A stretch of 64,000 nucleotides of DNA from Nicotiana tabacum (Eukaryota; Streptophyta; Magnoliopsida; Solanales; Solanaceae): the NCBI RefSeq assembly GCF_000715075.1, contig NC_134081.1, positions 106,380,108 through 106,444,107 on the forward strand, given 5' to 3'. How positions within the stretch are numbered: the stretch's first letter is position 1; each line of letters starts with the position of its first letter. A program made the position numbers and the translations under genes. Positions 26,092 to 37,910 of this stretch are shown here, piece by piece. The notes under the pieces are model-generated. The model ran no database searches. It had not been told where the DNA came from and was given only the letters and a program-made list of their open reading frames with translations.

Positions 26092-29000
26092 TGTCACGAC
26101 CCCAAATTCCCTCCGTAGGATGTCGTGATGGCACCTAGTCTCTAAGACAAGGTAAGACTATCAATGCAGAATAATAATAAATATCTGAAATAAATAAACT
26201 ACAATTCAAATAATTTCAACTCCCAAAACCCGGTAGAAATAAGTCACAAGCTTCTAAGAATTTTATCCTCAATGTCTCTATATATCAAGGTCTAAAGAAA
26301 AATAAGGAAGCAACATAGTAATGATAGAAGGGGACTGTGGAGTCTTTGGATGCTGGCAGATATACCTCGAAGTCTCTGTGCACGGGTAACTCACAGAAGT
26401 CGGGCCTGGTAAGGAGTACCTGGATCTGCACAAAAAGATGTGCAGAAGCGTAGTATGAGTACGCCACAGCGGTACCCAGTAAGTGCCAAGCCTAACCTCG
26501 GTAGAGTAGTGACGAGGTCAGGTCAGGCCCTACTGGAAAATAATAATGGCATAGTAAAATATTTGTCAATATAATAAAATAAAATGATAATGAAAATGAA
26601 TCAAGTAGTGTGTCACCATTTAATTACACCAAATAATGGCAAATAATACCTCGTGGAAACAAAAATATAATTCTTTTCAACTTTAAGAAATCACAACAAT
26701 AATCAAAGGCAACTGCGGTCATAAATCAATATCAACAAGGGCACTCCCGAGGTACCGTCTCGTAGTCCCAAATGATAAATAAATTCACAATATCTCATTT
26801 TCTTATCTCACCGCTGGAGCCTTCACAATTTATTTTAAAGAAAATATTTTTCCCGAAATAGTATCTCGCGTTTTAGCCATCCTTATCACACCGCATGACT
26901 TCTAGTAGTTCCCTCTACTAGCCACGAGTATCAAGCCACCCTTATCTCACTGCATGCATTTTAATACACAGATCTTATACTACCGCATGCGTATCGACAT
27001 CACAATATATCACAATTTGTACCTCAAGTGCTCAAATAATTTAACTTGCCAAAATAATTCAACAACAATATTTGTTTTTCACAATAAAGAGCTCACGGCT
27101 CATGTCAAAATAATTCAACAATAATAATTTTCCACAATAAAGAGCTCACGGCTCCATCACAATGAGTACGAAAATCTTACAAAAATATTCAGGAATAAAT
27201 AATTAAGCAAAGTAATATTTCAAAATCTTTAATACATTGGTTGAATACCAAATTTAAAAATGTCAAATACTTCATATTAATAATATTTAATTTAAAAAAA
27301 TAAAATTCCAATAATGCACAGAATAAAAGAAACCAAGTTCCAACTAAACAGATAAAACAATTAGCAGGAAAAGGTCAAGCAAATTTAAAATATAAACATT
27401 AAATTAATAATGAAGAATATAACAAAATAAAATAATTTAATTAATGCGCAACAGTGATCTACACAATTTAAAAATATAATCTTTCACATTTAGCCCGTGT
27501 ACACACTCGTCATCTCGTGTACAAGACTTTTCACACATTACAATTATCAGCCCTAGGGAGAATTTCTCCCACACAAAGTTAGACAAGTCACTTACCTCGA
27601 CTTGCTCCAATTTAATCAAGTAATATGTCTTTTCCTCGATTTTCCGACTCCGATTGACTCGAATCTTGTCATAATTAATTCGATATAGTCAACAAAAAAT
27701 ATATAATCAATTCCATAAGAAAATACTACATTTTCAATAAAAATCCGAAAGTAACTCAAAAATTGCCCGTGGGGCCCACATCTCACAATCCGGTGGAACT
27801 CACAAAATCCAACAACCCATTCAATTACGAGTCCAACCATACCAGTTTCACTCAAATCCAACTCCGGATCGACATCGAAATCTCAAAAATTTGTTTCTAT
27901 GAGATTTCTAAAATTTCCCAAATTTCAATCTCAAAACACTAATTAAATGGTGAAAATAATGATATATTCATGTATATTGACCAAATCCGAGTTAGAATCA
28001 CTTACCCCAATGTCTTTTCCTTGAAAATCTATCAAAAATCGCCTATGCTCAAGCTCCAATTTGTTAAAAATGGCGAATGGGACGAATGCCCTCCTTTATA
28101 ATTCTGCCCAGGCAGCCCTCGATCATGACCCTCGATCATGCCCCTCGATCATGACCCCCGATCGATCCTCGACATCGATTGTGGCTTCGATCATGGCTTC
28201 GATCATGGTCTCGATCATGGGGCTCGATCATGGCCCTCGATCCTGGGGCTCGATCATGGCCCTCGATCCTGGGGCTCGATCATGGGCATCGATCTTGGGC
28301 CTAGATCTTGGGCTCGATCACAACCCAGAATTTCTAGCAGAAGAGAAAAATTACAGCAGCTGTTTTAAGTCCAATTTTTGATCTGTTAACCATCCGAAAC
28401 TCACCCGAGACCCTCGAGACCTCAACCAAATATACCAACAAGTCCTAAAACATCCTACGAACTTATTTAAAACCTCAAATCACATCAAACAATGCTAAAA
28501 TCACAAAACACACTCCAATTCTAACTTAATAAAACTTAAGAATTTCCAACTTCTACATTCGATGTTGAAACCTATCAAATCAAGTTCGATTGACCTCAAA
28601 TTTTGCACACAAGTCATAAATGATATAACGGAGCTATGAAAATTTTTAAAACTGGATTCCGACCCCGATATCAAAAAGTCAACTCCCCGGTCAAACTTCC
28701 AAACTTTAAATTCCTATTTTAGCCATTTCAAGCTTAATTTCACTACAGACTTCCAAATAAAATTTCGATCACGTTCCTAAGTCCAAATCACCATATGGAG
28801 CTGTTAGAATCATCAAAATTCTATTTCGGGGTCGTTTGCACATAATTTGACATCCGGTCACTATTTGAACTTAAACTTTTAATTTTTTCATCAAAATTCC
28901 ATATCCCGGGTTTGAGACCTTGGAATTTGATTCCAGCCATACGCCCAAGTCCCAAATCACGATACGGACCTACCAAAACTGTTAAAATACTGATCTGAGT

Positions 29001-29204
29001 CCGTTTGCTTAAAATATTGACCAAAGTCAACTCAGTTGAGTTTTAAAGCTCTAATTCATATTTTATTCCATTTTTCACATAAAAACTTTCCGAAAACTTT
29101 TACGGACTGCGCACGCAAGTCGTGGAATGATAAATAGTACTTTTTGAGGTCTTAGAATACAGAATTAATTATTAAATTTAAAGATGATATTTTGGGTCAT
29201 CACA
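26092..29204 (-). repeat. 5' LTR of the 17,535-29,204 element
   Basis: About 3113 bp. Collinear with 17,535-20,683 apart from a few short indels, for example near 18,480-18,560 and 26,950-26,995. Confidence 0.9.
28105..28325. repeat. cgatcatgg tandem repeats in 5' LTR
   Basis: Partner of 19,575-19,805. Contains the longer phrase ggctcgatcatggccctcga twice. The open frames here (rich in DHG and SIM repeats) only reflect the array. Confidence 0.85.
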
Positions 29205-29213
29205 TTGACACCT

Positions 29214-29335
29214 CACAATTTAGGGAGATAATAATTCTAGATTGAGATAGTTTAGGGGGTAATAGGACTCCCGAAAAAAAATGTGTATAGTTAAAATTTC
29301 GGTCATGGATTGAGGGGGTACTTATGCAGTTTCCC
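29214..29335 (-). repeat. Right terminal inverted repeat
   Basis: Reverse complement matches 13,331-13,452. The outer 28 bases differ at only two positions. Confidence 0.8.
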
Positions 29336-29344
29336 ATGTTAATA

Positions 29345-30391
29345 CATCAGTAAATAAATATAGGCAAACTTATTATAAGTAGTACTTTATAAGATTATGA
29401 CAGTTTTGCTATATATTTTCTGCAAAGAGGTGTAAATTTAGTAGGAACATCTTCTCTCGCATAAACACAGAATGCAGGTTCCTCTCTTAAGAGTAATCCT
29501 CCACATAGGCAAACATTGATCAATACATCCAGTCTCACCAAGCACTACAATCTATTGCAGATCATATGAAATATCTGATAAGGTATTGGTGGATTTATTG
29601 GCTTGCTATAAGCTTTGGATAATTTTCACAATGGTCACATAATTATAGGTTTTTGTACCAAAGTCATACAATTTTGTTTTGTCACTTAAAAATCACAACA
29701 TTATCAACTTGCCAACCAAATGGTCACACAGAAAATGTTACTTCCGGTGACTTTCTTTTCTACCTTTTTTAGTTTTTTTTAGATAACAGAAAAATAAACA
29801 AACGGAGATTCACTTCTCTTGACTAGATTATCTTTTTTCACTTGTTTTATATACTTTATCAGGATAGATTTTCAAATGAAGAAAGCTATTTTTCTTATTT
29901 CACATTACAATTTTCCAACTTTATAATTTCTTATCTCAATTTCAAAAGTTTTTAGTAAAATGTTGCCTAATATTTTATGACTTTGTTGAACTTTTTATTA
30001 GAAAATAAAGTTTTTGATAAGAAGATCTAATGCAGTAAATTATAAAATATTTCTAACATCTTGTTAACGTAGAAATAATTTTTGCCATTATAAATAAGTA
30101 TCACCCACATTATCCTATGGTTGGATAAGGAAGAATTTCCATTCAAAATAGTATATAGTTTCTATAAGACTATCTAGTGGATCTTATCGATAAGATCTGT
30201 TTAAATATTTAGCTTTTAAAATTAAAATCTTAAACTTTATAAATTTACTAAGTAGTTCGACAAAGAGAGCGGAGAAACTAACTTTTCTCACCAAGTGCAT
30301 AATCATTTCTCATTCTTCCAAAAATGACAAGAATAAGGTACCATTAAAAGGGAAAAACTCCAAAAGTTAGAGAAAAGTATCATAAATTTAG
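29345..30391. other. AT-rich spacer, no gene recognised
   Basis: AT-rich DNA. The part at 29,615-29,760 (cacaatggtcacat, accaaagtcata, aaatggtcacac) repeats a gtcaca motif, but I cannot assign it. No open frame of note. Confidence 0.5.
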
Positions 30392-30567
30392 AATGATAGC
30401 GACCACAGAAGGTGGAGGAGACGATACTGCTCCGTCAAAACTCCAGACTCCTTCGGAAGGATGCAGCCAAAAATAGTGTTTGTCCCAAAGAAGCAAAGGA
30501 ATTGGGCTTCTCACCTCGAAATTTATTTGGACGAACTGGGTTTTAGGGCCATCTTGTTCGAATATAG

Positions 30568-30782
30568 AGTTGAAATAAATACGTGATTAATAGTTAGTGT
30601 ACAACTGTCTAACTAATTTGTTAGCAGTTAGTTAGAGGAAAAAACCTCTCTATATATGTACAGTAGGTTGTATAGTTACTGTTCATTCAGAAAAGTAGTT
30701 AAAACTGAATTTCCCTCTACTGTTTCTTCTTCTTCGATTCCTCGTCTGAGCTTTCTTCATTCTTCAATGGTGAAATTCAATA
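30568..30782 (+). repeat. 5' LTR of the copia element
   Basis: Contains ctctatatatg at about 30,645-30,655, a likely TATA box, within a segment of about 20 bp that the 3' LTR lacks. Ends ...caata just before the primer site. Confidence 0.9.
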
Positions 30783-30792
30783 TGGTATCAGA
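30783..30792 (+). promoter_or_regulatory. Copia tRNA-iMet primer-binding site
   Basis: tggtatcaga immediately follows the 5' LTR, matching the first ten bases of the usual initiator tRNA-Met primer site. Confidence 0.85.
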
Positions 30793-30886
30793 TCTCAATT
30801 AGATCGATCGAAGCTAGGGATTAACAAGTTAATTTATTTTCTGAAACTGTTGATACAAATTTGGTTCTATTCTCTGAAGATCAGCC

Positions 30887-33800
30887 ATGGCAAATTTGGA
30901 CATTGATAATCCTCGTTATCCTCTTTATTTGCAGCCTCCCGATAATCCTGACAATGTCATTATATCGATTTAGCTAAAAGGAGCTGAGAATTATTTAGTT
31001 TGGAGTAAGGCGATGGTGATTGCATTACGAGCAAGGCGCAAGCTAAGGTTCATCGATGGGAGTTGTACCAAGGCAATTCACTATCGATTTGCGGGAAGAA
31101 TGGGAATGAGTGAATGCTACTGTTTTGACATGGATTATGAACACAGTATCGCCAGAAATGGTAACTGAAAATGTGTATGCGAGTGATACTCATGAAGTTT
31201 GGCTGGATTTGCAGGATCGTTTTGACAAGGTCAATGGCTCTAGTATTTACAATCTTCAACGAGAAATAACTACCATTTCTTAAGGTACGTCTAGCATCTC
31301 AGTGTATCATTCTAGACTAAAATCACTGTGGGATGAGTATAATTCCATGATACCTTCACTTTCGATTACGGCTGGGACCAGAGATTTCATCGAACACTTG
31401 GAGCAGCATGAACTTTTTCAATTTTTAATGGGTTTAAATGAGTCTTATAATGCTATTAGGAGTCAGATCTTACTTAAATATCCATTACCATCTATTAGTC
31501 GTGCTTATGCAATGTTGATAAATGAAACAATTCAAAGAAGAGTGTTTGAGACCAATTCATATGTCTATGTGATAAATGAAGTGAATGATTACACAATATT
31601 CATGTGTTCTAGAGATAATCCCCCAAAGTGTAAGAAGTTCAACAATTTGTATTGCGAGTATTGTTGAAATAAAGGTCATACCAAGGAAACTTGTTATAAG
31701 TTAGTTGGATATCCACCTGGTTTCAAAGGAAAAAAACAACAGCAATATAGGAAAGCTAACTTGGTTATGAATGACAACAGTTCTAAAAAAGGTGTTGCTA
31801 CAAACGAAGACAATATTGGGTGAATCAAGAGATGTTTAACTTCTTCTCTAAGGAGCAGTACAACCAAATCATGAAGATGATAAATAAGGATAAGATAGAG
31901 GAGCATGCAGTAAACATGGCAAGTAATGCTAGTTCACAGTCATTAATCACTAATTTATAGATTATAGATACTGGTGCGACTGACTATATGGCATCCAATA
32001 GTGATATGTTAAAAACTATGATTGGTTTACCTAATTTAAGGAAAGGTAATGTGAATCTTCCAAATGGTAAGACTGTGCATGCCTTCGGCAAGGGAAGTTA
32101 TAATCTTACATACAGTGATGTAATTCATGATGTATTGTGTGTGCCAGATTTTAAGTACAACTTGTTGTCAGTCTCAAAGTTAACTAAGGAGCTGCAATGC
32201 TCAGTTAATTTTTTCTCAACATTTTGTGTCTTTCAGGACCTATACACTGGGAGGGTGAAGGGGATTGGTAAGGAAGAGGGTGGCCTTTATCTCCTGCTCC
32301 CAAAAGGGTTTAATAAGAGCAAAGTAACACAAATGATCAGCAATTGTCTTGTAGAGGGAATGTAGGCAGGCTTCACTACTTGGCATAAAAGACATGGTCA
32401 TATACCAGTTAAAGTCATGAAGCGGTTAGATTTTCTTAAGAATAAGAAATTTCTGGATTGTGAACTCAATAATTGTATTGTATGTCCTCTAGCTAGACAA
32501 ACAAGGAAGCCATTTCCTTTGAGTAATAGTAGAGATGAATATATTTTTTATTTGATTCATGTAGAGATTTGGGGTCCGTACAGAATACCTACATAAAATG
32601 GAAATAGATACTTACTAACTCTTGTAGATGATCATTCCAAAATTATTTGGGTCTTCCTAATGAAATTGAAAAGTGATAGCGTTGTTGTATTGAAGTTATT
32701 TCTTAAAATGGTCAATACACAGTTTGGAAAGAATGTAAAGATGTTCAGAACTGACAATGGGGCAGAATCTTTTAATCATGAATATAGGGATTATTTGACA
32801 GATAATGACATTCTTCATCAAAGCAGTTACCCACACACTCCACAGCAAAATAGAATGGTGGAAAGAAGACACAAACATGTCTTGGAAGTGGCAAGGACAT
32901 TGAGGTATCAAGGAAGCATTTCCTTACAATTATGGGGAGATTGTATGACGGTTGCAGTCTATTTAATCAGTAGATTGCCTTCCTCAGTCCTAGCAGGAAG
33001 ATCTCCGTATGAAGTCTTTCACAAAAGGTTACCTAGCTTAGCTCACCTAAGGACTATTGGGTGTTTGTGTTGCCACAGTAACAGAAAAGGTGGACAAGTT
33101 CTCTCCTAGGGCCATCACTGCAAGTACACATGGGATAGCCAGTGTCTCAGAAGGGATATAAGTTGTATGATCTGAGGAGCAAAAGGTCTTTATCAGTAGA
33201 GATGTAACCTTCAAGGAGGACACTTTCCTTTTCAACTCACAAGGAATGGAACAAATCCTCCTGTATTCTTAGAGCTGAAGAATGGGAAAGAAGGAAGTCA
33301 GCCTTTGCACCAGTAACAACAAGTTCACATGCTTTAACAAGGAGCACGTGTTATCAATTAGGACATAATACATGATCAGGAGTTGATTCATGAGGAAAAC
33401 AGCAGCAGATCCAAACCACAATGTTGAGGTTCCAGTTGCTGAAGTTGTTGAGGATATCCCAGATGAACAACCTAGGAGGTCTACTAAGGGTTCCAGGCCA
33501 CATATTTGGATAAAAGACTATGTGTGTCCAGTTAATGGATCTTCTTCATCCAACTGAACATATTCAATGTCCAATTATCTGAACTATAGTACTCTTTCAG
33601 CCACCTATTAGTCCTATTTAGCTACAGTATCATAGGAAACAGAACCTACATCATATGTAGAAGCCATGAAGGATCCAAGATGGATTGAATCCATGAAGGC
33701 AGAAGTTGGTGCATTGGTTATGAATAACACCTGGGAGGTAGCTGATGTCCTTAAAGATAAGGTGCCTATTGGATGCAGGTGGGTGTATAAAATCAAGTAC

Positions 33801-35228
33801 AAATCCAATAGAGAGGTTGAAATATTCTAAGCCAGACTTGTTACAAAGGGATATAACCAACAAGAAGGTCTGGACTAACAAGAAATATTCTCTCCAGTTG
33901 TTAAAATGGTCACAATTTGAGCTGTAATTGCATTAGCTATTATGCATCACTGGCCACTCTTTCAAATGGATGTTTATAATGTCTTTCTTTAAGGTGATCT
34001 TGAAGAAGAGGTTTATATGTTGTTGACACCTTGTTTTAGCAGCCAAGAGGGGAGCACTATGGGCTGCAAATTGCTTAAATCTCTCTATGGGCTGAAGCAA
34101 GCCTCAAGATAATAGAACTTGAAGCTCACAGAAGCTCTTTTGCAAGTAGGTTTTATACAGAGTAAACATGGCCATTCTTTGTTCACTAAAGGAGAAAATG
34201 GAAGACATGTCATCATACTTGTGTATGTTGATGATCTTCTCATCACATGCAGTGACAACACAATGATTCAGGAGGCCCATGTTACACTGCACAAAGTGTT
34301 TAAAATCAAAGACCTGGGAAACTTGAAGTATTTCCTGGGCATTAAGGTATGTAGATCTGAAAATGGAATCCTTATATGCTAGAGGAAATATACTCTAGAG
34401 CTCATAGAAGAGTTGGGACTGGCAGGTGCTATGCATGTTATCACACCAATAGAGCAAAACAAAATGCTAACAACTGCGGAATATGATGAACACTATAATT
34501 TGGATGATGATCCAACGTTGACAGATGTAAGGGGTTACCAGAGATTAGTTGGAAAACTCTTGTATTTAACCTTTACTAGGCCTGACATTACTTATAGTAT
34601 GCATACCCTAAGTCAATTCATGCAATCTCCCAAACGATCTCACCTGGAAGCAGCATATAGGGTAGTGAGATATGTTAAGAATGAGCCAGGACTTCGGATC
34701 CTTATGAGTTCAGCTGGCAACATGACACATAATGCATACTTTGATGCAGACTGGGCAAGTTGTCCTAATTCAAGAAAGTCAGTTCCTGGATACCTGGTAA
34801 AGTTTGGTGAATCACTAATATCTTGAAAGTCTAAGAAACAGACCACAATGGCAAGAAGTTCATCTGAATCAGAGTATAGAAGCATGGCCTTGATCGTGTC
34901 TAAACTAATTTGGCTGATATGAATGTTTAGATAATTGGGAGTAGAACTTTTGACTCCAATTCTGCTTTATACAGACAGCAAAGTAGCTATGCAGATTGCC
35001 AACAATCCAGTATTTTATGAGAGAACCAACCATATAGAAATCGATTGCCATTTCATAAGGGAGAAGGTGCAGCAAGGACTGATACACCCAACATATGTGC
35101 CAACTGGAGAACATGAAGCAAACTTGCTCACTAAAGGCCTTAGAACTACTCAGCATTATCATTTGATGTCCAAGCTATGTGTTTTAAATATCTTCACCGC
35201 ACTTAGATTTAAGGGGGTGTTGAAATAA
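30887..35228 (+). pseudogene. Copia gag-pol polyprotein, many stops
   Basis: Begins MANLDIDNPRYPLYL. Domains in order: copia gag (LKGAENYLVWSKAM; WDEYNSMIPS...LMGLNESYN) ending in a CCHC knuckle (CEYC...GHTKETC) with a stop inside; protease with IDTGATDYM at about 31,967; the pre-integrase region (WHKRHGH...CPLARQTR); integrase core with HVEIWGPY (first Asp now Glu), RTDNGAE and PQQNRMVERRHKHVLE; RT with [25 protein letters not shown] and the catalytic YVDDLL at about 34,225; RNase H with FDADWA, SSSESEYRS and [12 protein letters not shown]. At least ten in-frame stops occur. Several sit where the family normally has Gln or Trp ([15 protein letters not shown]-stop-stop-NLKL, LIS-stop-KSKKQ), as expected from C-to-T decay. 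Confidence 0.95.
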
Positions 35229-35406
35229 ACACGTGATTAATAGTTATTGTATAGCTGTCTAATTAATTTGTTAGCAGTTAGTTAGAGGAAAAGTAAGTTG
35301 TATAGTTATTGTTCATTCAGAAAAGTAGTTATAACTGAATTTCCCTCTACAGTTTCTTCTTCTTCGATTCCTCGTCCGAGCTTTCTTCACTTTTCAATAT
35401 TCAACA
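35218..35406 (+). repeat. 3' LTR of the copia element
   Basis: Begins TGTTGAAATAA after the purine tract AAGGGGG (35,211-35,217) and ends CAACA. It lacks the TATATAT-containing segment of the 5' LTR. Confidence 0.9.
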
Positions 35407-36189
35407 TATAGCGATAGATACAAAGCCAGATGCCTTCTTAACTTACTTGAAAGAATTTTTGGACAAGCGTGAAGTGTGGATGCGATAATGTCACTAACTG
35501 TAATGACCACAGCCAGTCGTGTTGAGAGTATTAGCCCTGAATCCCTATTTATTTATCCCTCTATTTCATTTTGTGGTTACGTAACTTGTCGAGAGGATTT
35601 ATTTTTGATTTCGGAGTGAAATGGGACACATAGTCCCTAAAATGGAAGTTTAAGTCGTAGGAATCGACCGTAGTTTGAATTGTGTGAAGATGACTCCGGA
35701 ATAGAATTTTGATAGTTCCAATAGGTCCGTAGGGTAATTTTGGTCATCGGAACGTGTTCGTATGTTGAATTGGAGATCTGTAGGTCATTTTAGTGTCAAT
35801 TGGCGAAAGTTGGAAAATTTGATGATTTTTGGAAAATTTGACCGGGAGTGAACTTTTTGATATCGGGGTCGGATTCCAATTCCGGAAGTTGGAGTAGGTC
35901 TGTAATGTCAATTATGACTTGTGTACAAATTTGAGGTCAATCGGACTTGATTTGATAGGTTTCGGCGTCGGAGGTAGAAGCTTGAAGTTTTAAAGTTTAT
36001 TAGGCTTGAATCGATGTGCAATTCGTGTTTTTAGCACTATTTAATGTGATCTAAAGGCTCGACTAAGTCCGTATGATATTTTAGGACTTGTTGGTAAGTT
36101 TGGTTGAGGTCCAGGGGGCCTCGGGTGGATTCCGGATGGTTAACAGATCAAAATTGGACTTGTGAGAATGGATGAAGGCACCAATTCTG

Positions 36190-36545
36190 GTGTGTTATCG
36201 CACCTGCGCAAGATTGAGCGCAGGTGCAAGCCCATAGAAGAGAGCAATTGGGCATAGATGCGGGGCTGGAGGAATTGGCCAGTGGTCGCAGATGCGACGT
36301 GAAGGCCGCAGAAGCAGAATTGCTCCTGCGAAAGAGTGATCGCAGAAGCGAACGAGTGCTTGGGAGGCATGTCCGCAGAAGCGGAAGAGTATGCACAGAT
36401 GCGCACCCGCAGAAGCGATCCTGACCCGTAGAAGCGGAAATGGGCGAGGAAGTTGGGACCGTAGGAGCAGATGAGGAGACCACAGGTGCGAGTGTAACCG
36501 CAAAAGCAGATAAGTTGTCGCTTCTGCGACGTAGCAGATGCGGCT
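36190..36545. repeat. CpG-rich gcagaagcg repeats in 5' LTR
   Basis: Many gcagaagcgg, gcagatgcg and cgcaggtgcg motifs, the plus-strand counterpart of 3860-4145. The long minus-strand frames across it are repeat by-products. Confidence 0.85.
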
Positions 36546-37433
36546 AAGTTTCTGCAGAAGCGGAAGTGCTGGACAGAATACTTAAATACAAGGGTTCGCG
36601 ATTTTGCCTCATTTCAACATTTTGAGCTCGTGTTTTGGCAATTCTTAAGAGCATTTTTGAGGGATTTCTTGAGGTAAGTCTCTTGTACTTATTTTTGATC
36701 AATAACCTTATTTCCCCATTGATTTTTCCACCTAGATTGTGTGTGTTTAAGGTGGAATTTGGGAGTTAGAGGCTAGGGATTTGGAGAGTTAAATCTGGGG
36801 ATTTTGGTGGAAACGTGGTGTCGAATTTTGGTAATTTTGGTATGAATGAACTCGATATCGAATGGGTGTTCGTATTTTGTGACTTTTACCCGATTCCGAG
36901 ACGTAGGCCCAGTTCGACTTTTTGGGGCGATTTTTTGATTCTTTGCTAAAGTCCTAGATTAATGATTTAAATTAATTTCTTGTAGTTGTATTCATGATAT
37001 GTAACTGCTTTTGGCTAGATTTGGGCCATTCGGAGTCGGAAAATCTAGGAAAAGGCATCCTTATTGATTGATTGAGCGAGATTTGAGGTAAGTGACTTGT
37101 CTAACTTTGTGTGGGGGAAATCCTCTTAGGATTTAGTACTGTTGTAACAATTTGTGATATGTGAGCGCCGTGTACGCGAGGTGACGAGTGCGTACACGGG
37201 CTAAATGTGGAAATTTCGGTTATTGCCGAGTTTTCTTCTTTTAAATTCCTTAACTGAGTTGCCTTAGCATATGTAGTGATCATGTTTGGCCTAGTATCGC
37301 ATGCCTACGTGTCTTAACTCTTACTTGCAATTTGTGCAACATGCTTAGCTGAATTACCTACTTCCCTTGATTTGAATTAAATCCTTAACTGTAAGATTTC
37401 TTATTGTAAATTCGTCGTTCCTTCGGTTATCTG

Positions 37434-37672
37434 TCGCATGTTTACTTTGGGACTACGATGCGGTTCCTAGGGAGATCCTCATATCTTGCATATTTACTTT
37501 GGGACTACGAGGCGGTTCCTCGGGAGATCCCCTTGTCTTGCATATTTATTTTGGGACTATGAGGCGGTTCCTGGGGAGATCCCTCTGTCTTACATATTTA
37601 CTTTGAGAATACGAGGCGGTACCTCGGGAGATTCCCCTGTCGTGCATATTTACATTTGGGAATACTAGGTGC
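37434..37672 (+). repeat. 53-bp tandem repeats in 5' LTR
   Basis: Four and a half units of gcatatttactttgggacta + cgaggcggttcctcgggaga + tccccctgtctt. Each unit carries an inverted pair CGAGG...CCTCG with a 5-base loop. Minus-strand gypsy LTRs in this window have a single copy of the same motif, for example at 18,185-18,215. Confidence 0.9.
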
Positions 37673-37711
37673 TATCACGACATCCTACGAAGGGAAATTG
37701 GGGTCGTGACA

Positions 37712-37910
37712 AGTTAGTATCATAGCACTAGGTTCATAGGTGTTATAAGTTACAAGCAAGTTTAGTAGAGTCTCACGGATTGGTATAGAGACGTCTGTAG
37801 TTATCTTCGGGAGGCTACAGAACTGTCAGGAAAAGCTTCACTTTTTTGATTCCTTATCGTGCGAGATTTTGGTTTCGGATTCTAAATTTTTGTCTTTCTA
37901 TTCTCTCACA
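37712..37910 (+). promoter_or_regulatory. Gypsy leader: degenerate primer site and AGACGTCT palindrome
   Basis: The primer site at 37,715-37,726 reads tagtatcatagc, differing from tggtatcagagc at two positions. The palindrome AGACGTCT is at 37,789-37,796. Gag starts at 37,911. Confidence 0.8.

Larger units (their letters stand above)
17535..29204 (-). mobile_element. Structurally complete Ty3/gypsy element with 5-bp target duplication
   Basis: TTGAC lies immediately outside both ends (17,530-17,534 and 29,205-29,209). The two LTRs are about 3.1 kb each: 3' LTR 17,535-20,683 and 5' LTR 26,092-29,204. Both begin tgtc(g/a)cgacc on the plus strand and end atca-ca, the reverse complement of a TG...CA LTR. 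The internal region (20,684-26,091) carries a tRNA-iMet primer site, non-coding DNA, gag, a non-coding module and only the distal part of pol. Protease and most of reverse transcriptase are missing, so this copy cannot have supplied its own enzymes in its present form. It was inserted within the TIR transposon. Confidence 0.9.
13331..29335. mobile_element. DNA transposon with long TIRs, expanded to 16 kb by nested gypsy insertions
   Basis: The ends are inverted copies: 13,331 reads gggaaaatgcataagtaccc and the reverse complement of 29,335 reads gggaaactgcataagtaccc, with similarity extending about 120 bp. The 9 bp outside are tagttaata (13,322-13,330) and atgttaata (29,336-29,344), matching at 7 of 9. 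Removing the two gypsy elements leaves about 1.0 kb: 13,331-13,644, 16,958-17,534 and 29,205-29,335. That residue is T-rich and has no transposase frame, so the element is non-autonomous. Long TIRs and a 9-bp duplication suggest a Mutator-like element; an 8-bp hAT-type reading is the alternative. Confidence 0.75.
30568..35406 (+). mobile_element. Ty1/copia element, full length, dead
   Basis: TATAG directly flanks both ends (30,563-30,567 and 35,407-35,411). It has short LTRs (215 and 189 bp), a tRNA-iMet-type primer site, a polypurine tract and one long coding region in copia order (gag, protease, integrase, RT, RNase H). The 5' LTR begins AG instead of TG, a point change. Many stops show it is old. 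Confidence 0.95.
30392..35472 (+). pseudogene. Unrecognised short reading frame split by the copia insertion
   Basis: A frame open from 30,392 (after a TAG) with its first ATG at 30,461 runs to the copia insertion. If the element and one TATAG copy are ignored it continues at 35,412 and ends at TGA 35,470-35,472. That gives 78 codons in all, 55 from the ATG. The residues include MQPKIVFVPKKQRNWASHLE before, and DRYKARCLLNLLERIFGQA after, the insertion. I do not recognise a family. That the frame stays open exactly across the target site, and the mixed hydrophobic/basic composition, suggest an exon fragment, but a chance frame of this length is possible. Confidence 0.4.
35499..37711 (+). repeat. 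5' LTR, with an internal deletion
   Basis: Collinear with the 3' LTR until about 37,672, where it jumps from the end of the 53-bp array to tgctatcacgacatcc. About 550 bp present in the 3' LTR (roughly 50,545-51,100) are missing. Confidence 0.85.

Noticed and set aside
28061..28381. 106-codon frame rich in Asp-His-Gly and Ser-Ile-Met repeats
   Set aside because: Translation of the cgatcatgg array in the LTR.
36140..36503. Three overlapping minus-strand frames of 88-111 codons
   Set aside because: Same repeat effect in the LTR; the partner LTR gives different lengths.
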